From: Volutella citrinella
Lineage: Eukaryota > Ascomycota > Sordariomycetes > Hypocreales > Nectriaceae
DNA length: 64,000 nucleotides
NCBI GenBank assembly: GCA_034401135.1
Contig: JAWZSP010000008.1
Span: 2,666,001-2,730,000, forward strand
Direction: 5' to 3'
The notes beneath the pieces were generated by a model that saw nothing but the letters and a program-made list of their open reading frames with translations, made no database searches and was not told the origin of the DNA. Every line of letters starts with the position of its first letter. The first letter of the stretch is position 1. The position numbers and the translations under genes are program-made. Of the stretch, positions 33,804 to 44,810 are shown one piece after another.

Positions 33804-34060
33804 TCATCTCATTGGATCCGACATCAGTGCATCTCTGCTCAACTTACACCGCCCATTCAACACGTCAAAGTCAGACTTTCGCACGCACTTGTTGCAACGG
33901 CAGACGGCCACACACCGATCGCCTACGTTTTTCTTGCCGTTGTCGCGCTCACACTCGTGCTCATATTTGATGTCGAGATTCTTGTAGATGCACAACTTTT
34001 TATGGCAATAGTCGAACTTTCCGGTGCACTGACATGATGCGTCATAGACACATTTAGGTG
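33804..34060 (-). pseudogene. broken cysteine-rich protein gene, copy 2
   Basis: On the minus strand the sequence reads CVYDASCQCTGKFDYCHKK, LCIYKNLDIKYEHECERD, NGKKNVGDRCVAVCRCNKC. It aligns with copy 1 at 16640-17136 (shared ASCQCxGK, KYExxCExDxGKK, NKCxxK). It has fewer breaks but no start or signal peptide, and several cysteines of copy 1 are replaced (for example CTCKN by CIYKN). A relic is the best reading. Confidence 0.5.
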
Positions 34061-34200
34061 CAGATTAGGCAAGTATAGTATTAGACAGGTAAAGGATTAG
34101 GCAAGTAAAGATTAGACAAGTATAGTACTAGGTTTAGTTAATGAGACTGTTCACGATGGGAATTATTTATTGCCAGTCGTTCGCCTGTCCTTGTATTACA

Positions 34201-34860
34201 TTAAATCTTCCTCTTCTTCGCTACCGGGCCCGAACCAGGGCTCTCTGGCGCCACCAAAACTTCCACAAAGCGCACCTCAGTGCCCGATCTTTCGTCAAAA
34301 TTTGCCATTCATGTTAGCATAGCAAAACACATAGTAATTAATAAAAACTTACTTTGTACACCGGACAGCTCGGCCCCTTTCTGCCGTTCATGTGCTGTCG
34401 AAGACCGCGGATGCGGTCGAAGGTCTTGCCGCAAAAGCGACACTTGTTCTCAGCGTAATCAGCGGCCGAAAACCGCATTGTCTTGTAATCAGCTACCAGT
34501 TCTGGTAGCTTGGCGTAAAGGCCATCTTCGCGGCCTTGCCGATTTCTTGTCGCCACTTCTAACTGTGTGGCCTCAATATGGGCGCACAACTCGTCGAGGG
34601 TGGCTGCATCGACGTCTACTAAATTAACTGGGTATTCAATCAAGGTGGACATAATTAAAACACATACCGAGAAGGGTTTGTTGGTTGGCCACCGGCATGG
34701 GAGCCGGGGCAATGCGGGCGCAAGCCGCGTCTTCTTGTTCAAAAAAGGTCTCAAGAGAGACCAGGTCTTCTTCCGCTGCCGGAAGCGGGAACACGACGAC
34801 CTCCTGGAGAGAGCCATCTGGTGCGGTAATACTTAAAATTGGTTGGGCGTTGGTGTCCAT
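34201..34860 (-). CDS. small CCHC zinc-finger protein with C-terminal nuclear signal
   Basis: Exons 34860-34668, 34618-34353 and 34275-34201 join in frame to 177 residues. The start MDTNAQPILSITAPDGSLQE is followed by an acidic stretch (EEDLVSLETFFEQED), a helical part (DAATLDELCAHIEATQLEVA), a finger CRFCGKTFDRIRGLRQHMNG (C-x2-C-x12-H-x8-C), and after intron 2 an end PVAKKRKI that looks like a nuclear localisation signal. Three exons in frame plus a sensible C-terminus argue for a real gene. I do not recognise the family; a DNA-binding protein is inferred. The 5' end is tandemly duplicated: the upstream ATG at 34942 opens a frame that soon runs out of frame, and an in-frame ATG at 34899 would add 13 residues. 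Confidence 0.5.
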
Positions 34861-34942
34861 GATGAAGCGGAAGAACGATGACCTCCTGGAGGGAGCCATC
34901 TGGTGCGGTAATCGTCAGAATGGGTTGGGCGTTGGTATCCAT
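34779..34942 (-). repeat. 82-bp tandem duplication over the zinc-finger gene start
   Basis: Units 34942-34861 and 34860-34779 both begin with ATGGAnACCAACGCC and are about 88 percent alike. Because 82 is not a multiple of three, only the inner copy is in frame with the rest of the gene. Confidence 0.75.
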
Positions 34943-34959
34943 GATTCACACAAATGGAC

Positions 34960-35240
34960 TAGATGGCATGGTGGAGGATAGTGTTGGACTCGAGAACCCT
35001 CCCATGGGGACACTCCTCGAACTGGAGATGTGTGAGTTCGTCGTTCAATTGGCTCACAGCGAGCGTGACTTTTCCCCTTGTTCGACAAGCGTGCACAGGG
35101 CGAAGGTTGTAAGGTGAGAAGTCCAAAAGGTGGTACCCCATCAGGAGAGGCAACAGGGTTGCGCCTCAGGCCCAGCGCCCCACGAAAACGGAAGGAGCAC
35201 TTCACGAAGGTGGAAGGAGCACCAACACCGCACCCGAGAG
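34960..35240 (-). repeat. diverged repeat segment, longer copy
   Basis: Minus strand reads LTHLQFEECPHGRVLESNTI (motif at about 34967-35040). The right part near 35204-35235 (GGAAGGAGCACCAACACCGC) matches 17491-17520. Compared with copy 1 about 180 bp are extra between these parts. Confidence 0.5.
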
Positions 35241-36031
35241 CTGAAATTTCGCCGCGTCTTAATGACAGTAAGAGCTCCTTCTTCGGTTAAATGCAACCTA
35301 GGTCCCTGGAATATTCTGGCAGAGATGACATCAGATGGTCAAAATGCCTAATTGCCCATTGTGACATACGCCAGTGCGCCCTCGCCAAGCCAGTCAAGCC
35401 CCAACTCGACACTTGCCACCCACTCCAACGATATCAGGTTAATACTAGAAATCCTCAATGCAGTCCATGGATTGAAGGGCCAGAATCGGTTGAGCTATCT
35501 AGTCTAACAGAGCCTTCGTCTCGGAAACACAGTGACTCCCCAACAGCCACTATTCTCTGGCACGCGTAGAAACGTAGGCGGGAGACGGCCAAACAAGCTC
35601 CTGTTTGGGATGTAATCTGTACCTGGAGACCACGACTATCAACAAGAACCTGCTGGAAACGGCCCAGAAGCAAGACGACCTCGGCAGTACTTGCTTCAAT
35701 CGAGGGGGTCACGTCACGGGAGGGTGCGCGAAGCGCTGTAGAGGAGTGCGGGGAATGTCTCGTGGGGCACGCCGGGAGTTTGCAGCGGATTGTAGTGTGC
35801 TCATCGTTCTCGGGGAGGTCTGCCTGGGGTAGACGTTGGCATACGGCGGCTGGTGTTTCCTTGGGTGGAAGACGGGGCAGAGGCTTGGAAATGTACGCGT
35901 CTCAGCGTACCGCTGGGGTCCCGGAGTGCACTCGGCGGCGGGATGGGAGAAAGTTTGCGGTGTTTCTGATATCGTGCGGAAGAGTCGCCTAGTAGGTCCA
36001 GGCATATCCATCAATGAATCCTCTGAAGTAA
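35241..36031. other. intergenic, no gene seen
   Basis: No frame with codon bias, no domain. The right end runs into the minisatellite. Confidence 0.5.
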
Positions 36032-36267
36032 CCTTGATATTGAATGAACTAAGCCTGAGCAAATAATAAATGAGCCTAAGCATGAGCCGTCCCTTAAGGA
36101 ACCTAAGCTTGAGCAAACACTGAATGAACCTAACCCTGAACAAATACTGAATGAATCTAAGCCTAGGCAAATACTAAGTATATCTAAGCCTAGGCAAACA
36201 CTGAATGGACCTAAGCCTTAGCGAGCACTAAATGAATCTAAGCCTGAGCAAAGAGAATCCCAATAAC
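36032..36267 (+). repeat. minisatellite, CCTAAGCCTGAGC-type units, expanded copy
   Basis: About eight degenerate units of 26-32 bp (CTAAGCCTGAGCAAACACTGAAT type) run from CCTTGATATTGAA to AGAGAATCCCAATA. The inverted short copy is at 13048-13157. Confidence 0.8.
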
Positions 36268-36496
36268 ACACCCGCTCTTCTGCCGACTAGCTTCAAGGTC
36301 CGGGACGGGAATTGTTTGTGTGGGGCATCTCTCTCCCCGAACAGCTCCCGGTCCACCGCCTGGGTAGGCTAAATGATAGCCTAATACTGGACTAATTCTC
36401 CGTCCCCAGCGGCGATGAGGGGCTGGAGCACTTCGCTTCACCATATCTCCGTATCCATCCATCCGTTTCAACACATCCCACCTCGGCGTCGCACTC

Positions 36497-38543
36497 ATGC
36501 GTAAAGTCGCATGCAGCTCCTGCCGGCAAGTCCTGCAATTAACCAGCTACCTCTTCTCAGTAGACTAACCATCAGACCCCCAGAGCCAGCAAAGTCCTGT
36601 GCAAGGTCGCGCAAGATGAGGTGACGTGCACCAGATGCCGGAGACGCAATGTCGCATGCTCGTATGCGACGCTGGCGCAATGCCCTCCGTCCCCGTCACA
36701 AGAATCGCTGCCAAGTCCTGTGCCTCTGCCGCCGCTGCCGCCCGTGGTTGACCATGTCCGCGTCCCGGCTGCTTACCAACTCAGCCAGGAGACGCATCAT
36801 CTCGACTTTGGGCGCGGCCTTCCTGAGGACATCCTGCGAGAGGCCGAGTTTACCCACTCGCTGGTCTTGCTCTACTTTAGCAACTTTGGTGACATTCACT
36901 ACATGTTTGATGAGGAGCTCTTCCTCAGAGACCTTAGCATGGGCGAGGTTCCCAAGATTATCCTGTACTCGGTCATGGCGCTGAGTATCCGGTACACCAT
37001 CCAGGTTAGTGCCGCTTACTGAGCTCTCGTTAATGTCTTTCGATAGATTTTCTCTTGCTCCGTTCACCGAGGGCTTGCCGCAGCGTCACCGAGGAGAACC
37101 GCTCTATCGACATGCGAGAGCACTTCTGAAGGATGCCTTTGACTGGCCATCGATTTCAACAATCCAAGCATACGTTCTCCTTAGCACCTACAAACTATCC
37201 TTTGGCGGAGCAAGACAGGCATACATCTACCTCGGTGCGTGAATAGTCAAACGCGATGGCCAAACGGTGAGGTGGCAATACTGACACGAGCAGGATTCGC
37301 GACAAACATGCTGAGATCTTTGCGTGTTTTGGACTCAAACTTTGACGAAAGGTCCATCCACATGGAATCCAGAAAGCGACTTGTTTACACCATGGCTCTG
37401 ATGGACCGCTTCATCTCGTTTCCTCTGAAGCTACCGTCGCAGTTTTCTCCGCACGACGACGTGCCCGAAATGAGTAGCGAAGAAGAGTTCTGGGCCCTCA
37501 AGCGAGGAGGCAGCAGCAGCAGCGAAATGATGGCCCACCGATCCGGCAGCGTTAGCGTCGAGCAAGAGATTTTCAAGATCTCCAACCTTCTCATCACAGT
37601 ATGCGACATTTATGTCGGCAAGAACCTGCTTTCGACGCTCGAGGAGGTGCAGGACGAGTTTGAGCAGTACTCAAACTCCAGAGACGCCTCACTGCTGTAC
37701 ACGACGGCCAACCTGGAGCGTCACGAAAGCCGCGGCACGCTTCGCAAGTTTGCATACATGCATCTCATACATCATCACGTTGGGCAACTAGTTTCCTTCC
37801 GAGCGCTGAAATCGTCAACTTACGAGACCTTTTCGCCCGGACAGGACCAGAGGAGCCCTTCGCTGCGGTTCCTCACCGAGGAGTGCTACAGACATGCCTC
37901 CTCCATTGCCAACATAACATCGTACTGCTGGGCACGAGGCTTTGATCTGCATAACTTTTCCGTCGGCCAAATCATCACAGTCTCGACTGTTGTGCTCAGT
38001 CACGCATTGTCCATGACAGACTCGGGCGAGGTGATGAACAGGCTGCAAAGCGACCTCACCACGTTGATGGAATGTGTCGAACGGATGAAGAACCACACAA
38101 GAATGTTCCTCTGGGTGGTGAGTCACGTCTATTTTACAGCGTGTCATGCCGTATTAGGATTAGAAATGCTAACACGGATCCAAGCTTCGCCATCTGGAGA
38201 GCCTGGCCCGACTCCGGAACCAGAACAGCTCTTCGTGGGCCCGAATACTCGATCAGGAAGCTCGCATCCTCAGCCAGATGCTCTATCTCGGGAGCAACTA
38301 CGAAACTATCGAAGCCCGCACCGGAAGTATGTTACCCAAGACGCATCTACTCACTGCCCCGTCCATTTCTAACATGCTCCAGACCGGCTCCCAGGTATCG
38401 GATCGCTTCTAGAAAGAACCACGCGGCCAGCAGCACCAGAGGAACAAGGCATCAGCCCCAACACTCTTCAGACGACTGGATTCAACGCGCAAATGGAGCC
38501 AATCTACCCAGAAAACGAGTTTGATTGGATGTTTGGAAACTAA
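36497..38543 (+). CDS. Zn2Cys6 transcription factor near a glucoside-use gene pair
   Basis: Exons 36497-36525, 36584-37004, 37072-37234, 37294-38117, 38185-38326 and 38383-38543 sum to exactly 580 codons, 579 residues. The zinc cluster is rebuilt only if intron 1 uses a GC donor (GCAAGT): then C-SS-C-RASKVL-C-KVAQDEVT-C-TR-C-RRRNVA-C is perfect. With a GT donor the frame fails. A fungal_trans region follows, with YFSNFGDIHYMFDEELF and RRGEP/LLKDAF-type motifs (QRHRGEPLYRHARALLKDAF), and the protein ends in an acidic/aromatic patch NEFDWMFGN, a possible activation segment. The acceptor at 37071 is the least certain junction. The stop is 22 bp from the stop of the convergent GH3 gene, so it may regulate the GH3/transporter pair. 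Confidence 0.8.
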
Positions 38544-38565
38544 TCTATTTGTACTCTATCCGTCT

Positions 38566-41234
38566 CTAAAGGCCCGTCCAGTTGAAGGACTTTTGTACAC
38601 GAAATGAAACCGTCTCGGCAATATCGGCGCTCGACAAGCCCACCAGCACCTTGTACTCGCCCTCCTCGGCATGCCAGCGCTTGTTTGGCGCGTCATATAC
38701 CCCGACGCCGTATTTATCCAAGTGCACCACTACCTCCTGCGTCTGCCCCGAGGCAACCTGCACCTTTGAGAATGCTTGGAGCTCCTTGACGGGTCGTTGT
38801 TGGCCTGCGACCGTCGAAGCGCTGGGCCCGGCCACATAGAACTGTACCACAGCCTTTCCATCGCGGGGCCCGATGTTGCTGACCTGGGCCTTGACCTTGA
38901 CCCTGGCTTCGGTGCTGTTGATTGGGTTGAGGCCCTCAATTTCCACCTTAGAGACGGAGAAGTCTGTGTATGAAAGGCCGAACCCAAAGGGGAATAGGGG
39001 ATCCGGATTGCTTTCTCGGTCATACCATCGGTAGCCAACATCAAGCCCTTCCTCGTATCGGAGCGTTTCATCTGCATTTGCAGGGAAGTTGCCGAAGGAA
39101 GGGTTATCTTCGAGCCTCTTAGGCCAGGAAAGAGGCAGTCTACCGCTGGGGTTCACCAAACCCGTCAGAACCGACGCCAACGAATGGCCCGTCTCCTGGC
39201 CAGGGAACCACGCTTGGACGACGGCAGGGGTCTTTTCGACGAACTGAGTCAGGCTGATCGGAGCACCCGAGAAGTTCACCACCACAGTCTTCGAGTTAGC
39301 CGAGTTGACGGCTTCGATGAGCTTGTACTGGTCGGTCGTCAGGTCCATGGTCTCGCGATCGAATCCCTCGGACTCAATCTCGTTTGTCGTGCCCACACAA
39401 ACGATCGCATAGTCGCTCTGCGCGGCCACGCGCTTAGCGTCATCCAGACACTCGTGGACGTTGATCTGCTCGTGGAAGCGCACAGCGCTGCCCTGGAACA
39501 TCTTCCCAAAAAGGGGCGCCGCGTTGAGGATCTCAGGGTCGCATGCCCAGGACTCCAGCTTGACGGCATACCGACGGCCCTTCTCCAGTTTGTGCGTGAA
39601 TCTTTGCTCGAGCTGCTTCTTGAAGAAGTAGAAGGACTCGGGCCTCAGCTTCGTAGGTTGAAGACGGTCGTGGACGAGAACGCCGTCGATGTAGCACTTG
39701 GCCGGACCGGTGCTGATGACGGAGAAGATGGCGTCGCCCGTCGATGGCGCGACGAGGTCAAAGGTGATGCGCGTGCAGTAGTCCACCTTGTCGAGGTACT
39801 CGGGCCACTTCTCCTTGATCATGTACTCCGCCTGGGGCCGAGTCTCCTTGTGTGCGAGGTTCTCTCCAATGACGGAGCCATTGAACCATTCCAGCTGGAC
39901 GGGCTCGGCCTGGCGATCTTGACTTCCCGGCGCAAAAACAATGGAGGGTTCAGCGTGGGGAACAGCTCCAAAGACAGGCACGCCGGCGGAGACGGAAGTG
40001 GAATAGCCCAGCGACTCAAAGCCTTGGATTGGGGTGATGGCGTGGAGGGCGTCGACTCGAGCGCTTCCGCCGCCGCCGAGGACCACCGAGGTTGCGTGGT
40101 GGCCGATGAGGGCAACACGCGAGCCCTTTGGAATAGGCAGGGTGTTGTTCTCGTTCTTGAGGAGCACGATGCCGTCAGCGGCCGAGTCTGCAATGAGCGC
40201 ATCGCGCACAGGATCCTCGACTTCTCGCTCGGGCGGCTCTCCCGAGTTCTCGAAGCGCCCGAGACGCTCAGCAAGCTCGAGGATGCGCTGGGCGCTCTGG
40301 TTGATGGTCTCTTGCGAGATTTCGCCGTCTTGCACCAGCTTCAGGACGGCGTCCTTTGTCCTCCACTTGGGCGGACCAGGCATCTCGATGTCTACTCCGG
40401 CATTGATTCCGGGAGCCACCGAGTAGGTGCCCATCCAGTCTGAGATGACTGCGCCCTTGAAACCCCATTCTCCCCTCAACACCTCCGTCACCAGGTCGCG
40501 ACTATCAGCAACGTACGTTCCGTTGACACGGTTGTAACTGGCTAATTTGTCAGACAAACACCCCGTGGATGAAGTGCCTCAGTTCACACATACCTCGTCA
40601 TGAAGCACCAAGGATCGGATAACTTTGCAACGAGCTGAAACGGCTTGAGATAGATCTCCCGCAGCGTCTGCTCGTTGACCTCGACGCTCAGCGTCGTCCT
40701 CTGGTTCTCGGCATCGTTGGCAACAAAGTGCTTGGGCGTTGCAGCAATCTTGCCGCTGGACTGGCAACCCCGAACGTAGGCCGCCGCGAGATGTCCCAGG
40801 ACGACGGGATCCTCGCTGTATGTCTCGTAGTTTCTCCCACCCAGCGGTGAGCGGATGACGTTGAGAGTCGGTCCGAGCAAGACGCTCGCCGACTTTGTCT
40901 CTGCCTCTGCCGCCACTGCCGCGCCAATCTTTTCCAGCACCGACGTGTCAAAGGTCGATCCCAGAGATGTGCCGCAGGGGAAGCACGCCGCCTTGATGCC
41001 GGACACGTAGCTTTCGCCGCGGGCACCGTTGGGGCCGTCTGTGAACTGGAGCCATATTCAGCACGGAGAATAAACAGTGTCATCTTGTATTTGGCTCACC
41101 TTTATTTGAGGCACAAAGACACCATCTCTCTGTATGGGCTGCGTCCGCCACCAGTCGACGCCGGCCAGGAGAGACGCCTTCTCATCGAGCGTGAGCTCCG
41201 CGACAAGCGCTGGTATGTCGACCTTGGGGCTCAT
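38566..41234 (-). CDS. GH3 beta-glucosidase with PA14 domain, intracellular
   Basis: Exons 41234-41100, 41045-40594 and 40537-38566 give 852 residues. Order: N-terminal barrel with FTDGPNGARGE and the nucleophile Asp in GAVISDWMGTYS; GH3 C domain from DGIVLLKNENNTLPI; PA14 domain inserted at about 400-550 (SVIGENLAHKETRP to FHEQINVHECLDDAK); C-terminal FnIII-like domain (YVAGPSAS to QKSFNWTGL). This is the architecture of fungal cytosolic beta-glucosidases that act on cellobiose and aryl glucosides. No signal peptide is present. It shares a 678-bp promoter with the divergent MFS sugar transporter, so uptake of a glucoside and its hydrolysis inside the cell is a natural reading. Stilbene or phenolic glucosides are possible but unproven. 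Confidence 0.88.
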
Positions 41235-41912
41235 GGTTCTAGACACACTGAACTGATGATGCGATTGCGGCTGCGTTAGGAATAGACAGTTTGAGGCAAT
41301 GGTAAGCGAGGCCGCATTTATGTAGTTTCTGCTCGGTATTGCATCACTTGGCCCCTGTCCGCTCTACCGGTTTTCGCTCCATAACCTCGTCATCCCCTTG
41401 TAGTTTAGAAATGATTATCTCCACTCTCAGCGACACACGACATGGAGTTGGAGTGGGGTTCGTCGGCCACTGCCGCTTGACATTGGCTCGTCGGCGAAGA
41501 CGTCGGCCCCGTCACGGCGAGCCATGTACATGATTGGCCACTCTATCGGCCCCAAACTCTACTCGCCGAAACTCCATGATTCAAGCCTTGCCTTCAAGCG
41601 CCCTGTGATCATCCGACCTCTGGTCCGGTCTTTGCGGGGTATGCGCTAGCGTTTCTCGGGGGTTGGATCTGGGGTCGTCTTCCCCACGACAGCCTCTGGC
41701 AACAGCCAAAGACGCAATCCTTGCAACCCATTGGGCAATTCAGCCGTTAAGAAAGGTGAAATTACACAATAGTAATGGCTGCGTTGCTTGCTTGGGGTCG
41801 CTCTTTTCTATAAAAGCCCTGTCATCCTCCCTGATCTGCAACAACCTGCATCCCCAACCCCCAGGCAACATCACAAACCGTTCCAGGGCCTTCAGCTGCC
41901 AAAGTTACAACA
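41235..41912. promoter_or_regulatory. shared bidirectional promoter, GH3 / sugar transporter
   Basis: Gap of 678 bp between divergent starts. A TATA-like TTCTATAAAAGC lies at about 41807-41818, roughly 95 bp before the transporter ATG. No operator can be named with confidence. Confidence 0.45.
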
Positions 41913-43760
41913 ATGCCTTCTTCTGACAGAAGTGAAAAGGTGGTGTCTGCCGTGGAGCAGTCAGAGAAGTCGTTTGGCGAGGACCTCACCATTGAGGAGC
42001 TTGACCAGCGCATCCAGGAACACGCCAAGAATGCGCCGCCGTTCTACAAGAACCGCAATCTTCTTCGCTTATATCTGTGCATGATTCCGGGTTGTCTCGT
42101 TCCTGCCGTAACGCTTGGGGTAAGTTGATCCGAGTCCATCCACATCATATACTGCGGTTTGCGTCACAACGCCGCTGGCGAGTTTTCACGACTCCATTCA
42201 AATGCTGCGGTTTGCATCACAACATGGCTGACGAGAATACAAACCAGTTCGACGGCTCAATGATGAATGGGCTCCAAGCAGTGCCTGCGTGGGATAATTG
42301 TAAGTGATGATGGTGTTGTGCTGGTGTGGATCATGGTGGTGGTGTTGATTTTCACGCAAACTGACCAGGACGGACAGATTTCGGCAAGCCTCGCGGCAGT
42401 ATTCTCGGGCTCCTGACAGCCGTTATTGGGCTCGGTAGCATTACTGCTACGCCCTTTATCAGCATGGTAGGAGACCGCTGGGGCCGCCGCATGGGAATTT
42501 TCGTGGGTGCGGTCATCATGATCATCGGCGGCGTCATCCAAGGAGCCTCGGTGCATAGTACGTTCAACCCCTTCCGCTCGCCCTCTGGATCGTGCCTTCC
42601 TAACTTGACTGCTTCCAGTTGCCATGTTTATCCTCTCTCGCTTTATTCTCGGCTTTGGCCTCGTCTTTGCCAACACATACGCGCCCATGCTCATCGGCGA
42701 GCTCGCCCATCCCAAGGACCGACATGTTGCAACGTCCCTGTATCAGACATCCTGGTACCTCGGCGCAGTAGCTGCGGCTTGGACAACATTCGGAACCTTC
42801 GCAATCCCCAGCGACTGGTCGTGGCGCATCCCTTCCTATCTGCAGGCGGCCCCAGCCCTGGTTCAGATTCTTGGCGTCTGGTCGCTCCCCGAGTCTCCTC
42901 GATTCCTCATCGCAAAGTCACGCCCTGAGGAGGCCAAGGCCATCTTGGTCAAATATCACGCCGAGGGCGATGAATCTTCAGAGTTCGTCGCGGCCGAGTT
43001 CCGCCAAATGCGCGCCGTCATTGAGGAAGAGATTTCCAACAACACGGGCTGGAAGTCGCTCTTCAAGACACCTGGTAACCGCCGCCGAGTCTTGGTCATT
43101 GTCCTGCTGGGTCTCTTCTCACAGTGGTCTGGTAACGGACTCGTGTCGTACTATGTTGCTCGCGTCCTCGAAACCGTTGGCATCACCGACGCTCGTGAGA
43201 AGAATATTATCAACGGCTGTCTCATGATCTTCAACTGGCTGACGGCCGTGGCATCAGCCATCATCTCAGGCCGTCTCAAGCGCCGCACCCACTTCATCGT
43301 GTCGACAGTCGGTATGCTCGGCGTCTTCAGCGCCCAGACGCTCTGCGCTGGGTTGTTCAACGTGCAGAAAAACAAGGCAGCCGGATACGGTGTCATTGCC
43401 CTTCTCTTCTGCTTCTACATCTTCTTCAACTTTGCCTTCAACGCGCTCCTCTACTCATACCCGGTCGAGATTCTGCCGTACCCGATCCGTGCCAAGGGCT
43501 TCTCTATCCTCATGTTCTTTGGCAAGGGTGCCGCGTTTGTCAACGCCTTTGTGAACCCCATCGGATTGCAGGCGCTGGGCTGGAAGTACTATGCAGTGTA
43601 TGTTGGTTGGCTGTGCGTCGAGGTGGCTTGTGTTTTGAAGTTTTTCCCTGAAACATCGGGACGAAGCTTGGAAGCCATTGCAACGGTCTTCGATGGCCCG
43701 AAGCAGCCAGACTCTGAGAAGGCCACTGCAGGAAAGACTGAGAAGGAGCTTGATAACTGA
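41913..43760 (+). CDS. MFS sugar transporter (lactose permease/hexose type)
   Basis: Plasma-membrane sugar porter with about twelve membrane segments. Exons 41913-42119, 42248-42299, 42378-42557 and 42619-43760 give 526 residues. Sugar porter signatures are present: GDRWGRRMGIFVGA between segments 2 and 3, PESPRFLIAKSRPEEA before the central loop, the second-half loop GRLKRRTHFI, and PETSGRSLEAI at the end. The N-terminal extension NAPPFYKNRNLLRLY and FDGSMMNGLQAV are typical of the Lac12/lactose-permease branch that carries disaccharides or glucosides. It is divergent from the cytosolic GH3 enzyme. Confidence 0.9.
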
Positions 43761-44112
43761 CAGGGCATAAAAGGGATATCTATTGGGTAGGCCAGTCGAT
43801 ATATCCCGTTCTGAATAACAAAGAATCATCCTTCGCAAAATTGGAGGGATCAATCATGACCGCGATTGTACAATGGAGCCAATAGTGACATGATGAGTGA
43901 CTGTCGTCCAGCGGAGACTGTGAACTTGGATGTTGGCGTTGTTCCACACGGATAGCATACAAAGTAGCACGTATCAAGGCATCGCGGTGGACGAGCTCTG
44001 GCAGCTAGTGCAGAGAAACAAGAGGCCATCAAATAATAGTAAATGATGTATTGGCCGTTCAAAGAAAGACCAAAAAGAAACCAAAAGAGGCTCAAACGGG
44101 CAAAAAGAAGAA
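43761..44112. other. intergenic, no gene seen
   Basis: Three prime flank of the sugar transporter and downstream flank of the first tRNA-Glu. A T-rich terminator-like run (TTCTTCTTTTTG on the minus strand) follows the tRNA at about 44094-44111. Confidence 0.5.
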
Positions 44113-44184
44113 CTCCGATACGGGGAATCGAACCCCGATTCGCGCGGTGAAAACGCACAGTGCTAACCGTTACACCATATCGGA
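44113..44184 (-). tRNA. tRNA-Glu (UUC), copy 1
   Basis: Cloverleaf on the minus strand: acceptor TCCGATA pairs with TATCGGA; D arm GGTGTAACGGTTAGCAC; anticodon stem GTGCG/CGCGC with loop TTTTCAC, anticodon TTC; T arm GGGGTTCGATTCCCC. No intron. Identical to copy 2 at 44739-44810. Confidence 0.95.
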
Positions 44185-44738
44185 TGAATGCTGACAACGT
44201 CTTTTAGTATTTGCTATTATGTTTTCACCGCGTCTGCGAGTGGGTAAAATTTTCTCCACAAGGCGGGACAAGCATCGTTGACGGTGAACAGCGTCTATAA
44301 GGCAGTCCTTCTCGGTAAAATTGACGATTCCCTCGAACTCTAATCCTTGTCTTAACATCTAACCCTGACTAACGCTAACTTGAATCACTTACACACCTAC
44401 TAACCCTGACCCTCGCTGGGCAGCTTGTTGGAGATACCCCAGGATCCGACGAGAAAAGCGGGGCGACCCGAGGCGCGCGCTCAAACAAATCACTGAGTTT
44501 GCCAGCCTCTACCCGAACATGGTGTCACCACCGCCAGCTGCACGACATCGCAGCCTTCCAAGATCACCTGTCTGCACCAACGTCAATCTCACCAACGAGT
44601 GGGATCCCCTGCGTTTGCCCGCTTGAACTTCCCCCTCATTGCCCAAGGATGAGCGCCTATCAAAAGATGAAAGCCGGCCAAAGAGAGGAGATATTCCTTC
44701 GGCTAGAACAGAAAGGAGCACGAGCAAAAAGAAAACAA
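44185..44738. other. spacer between the two tRNA-Glu genes
   Basis: No gene seen. The short sequence beside each tRNA 3' end is also alike (CAAAAAGAA just before the gene on the plus strand), suggesting duplication of the tRNA with a little flank. Confidence 0.5.
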
Positions 44739-44810
44739 CTCCGATACGGGGAATCGAACCCCGATTCGCGCGGTGAAAACGCACAGTGCTAACCGTTACA
44801 CCATATCGGA
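44739..44810 (-). tRNA. tRNA-Glu (UUC), copy 2
   Basis: Same 72-base sequence and structure as 44113-44184, about 626 bp apart and in the same orientation. Confidence 0.95.

Noticed and set aside
13048..36267. Starship-type giant transposon
   Set aside because: No tyrosine recombinase (DUF3435 captain) gene or other transposase seen in the window.
39184..40443. 419-codon frame opposite the PA14-type GH3 gene
   Set aside because: Antisense to a clear GH3 gene; arises from codon bias.
44355..44415. TAACCCTGAC-like stretches resembling degenerate telomere repeats
   Set aside because: Only three imperfect units; too weak for an interstitial telomere.
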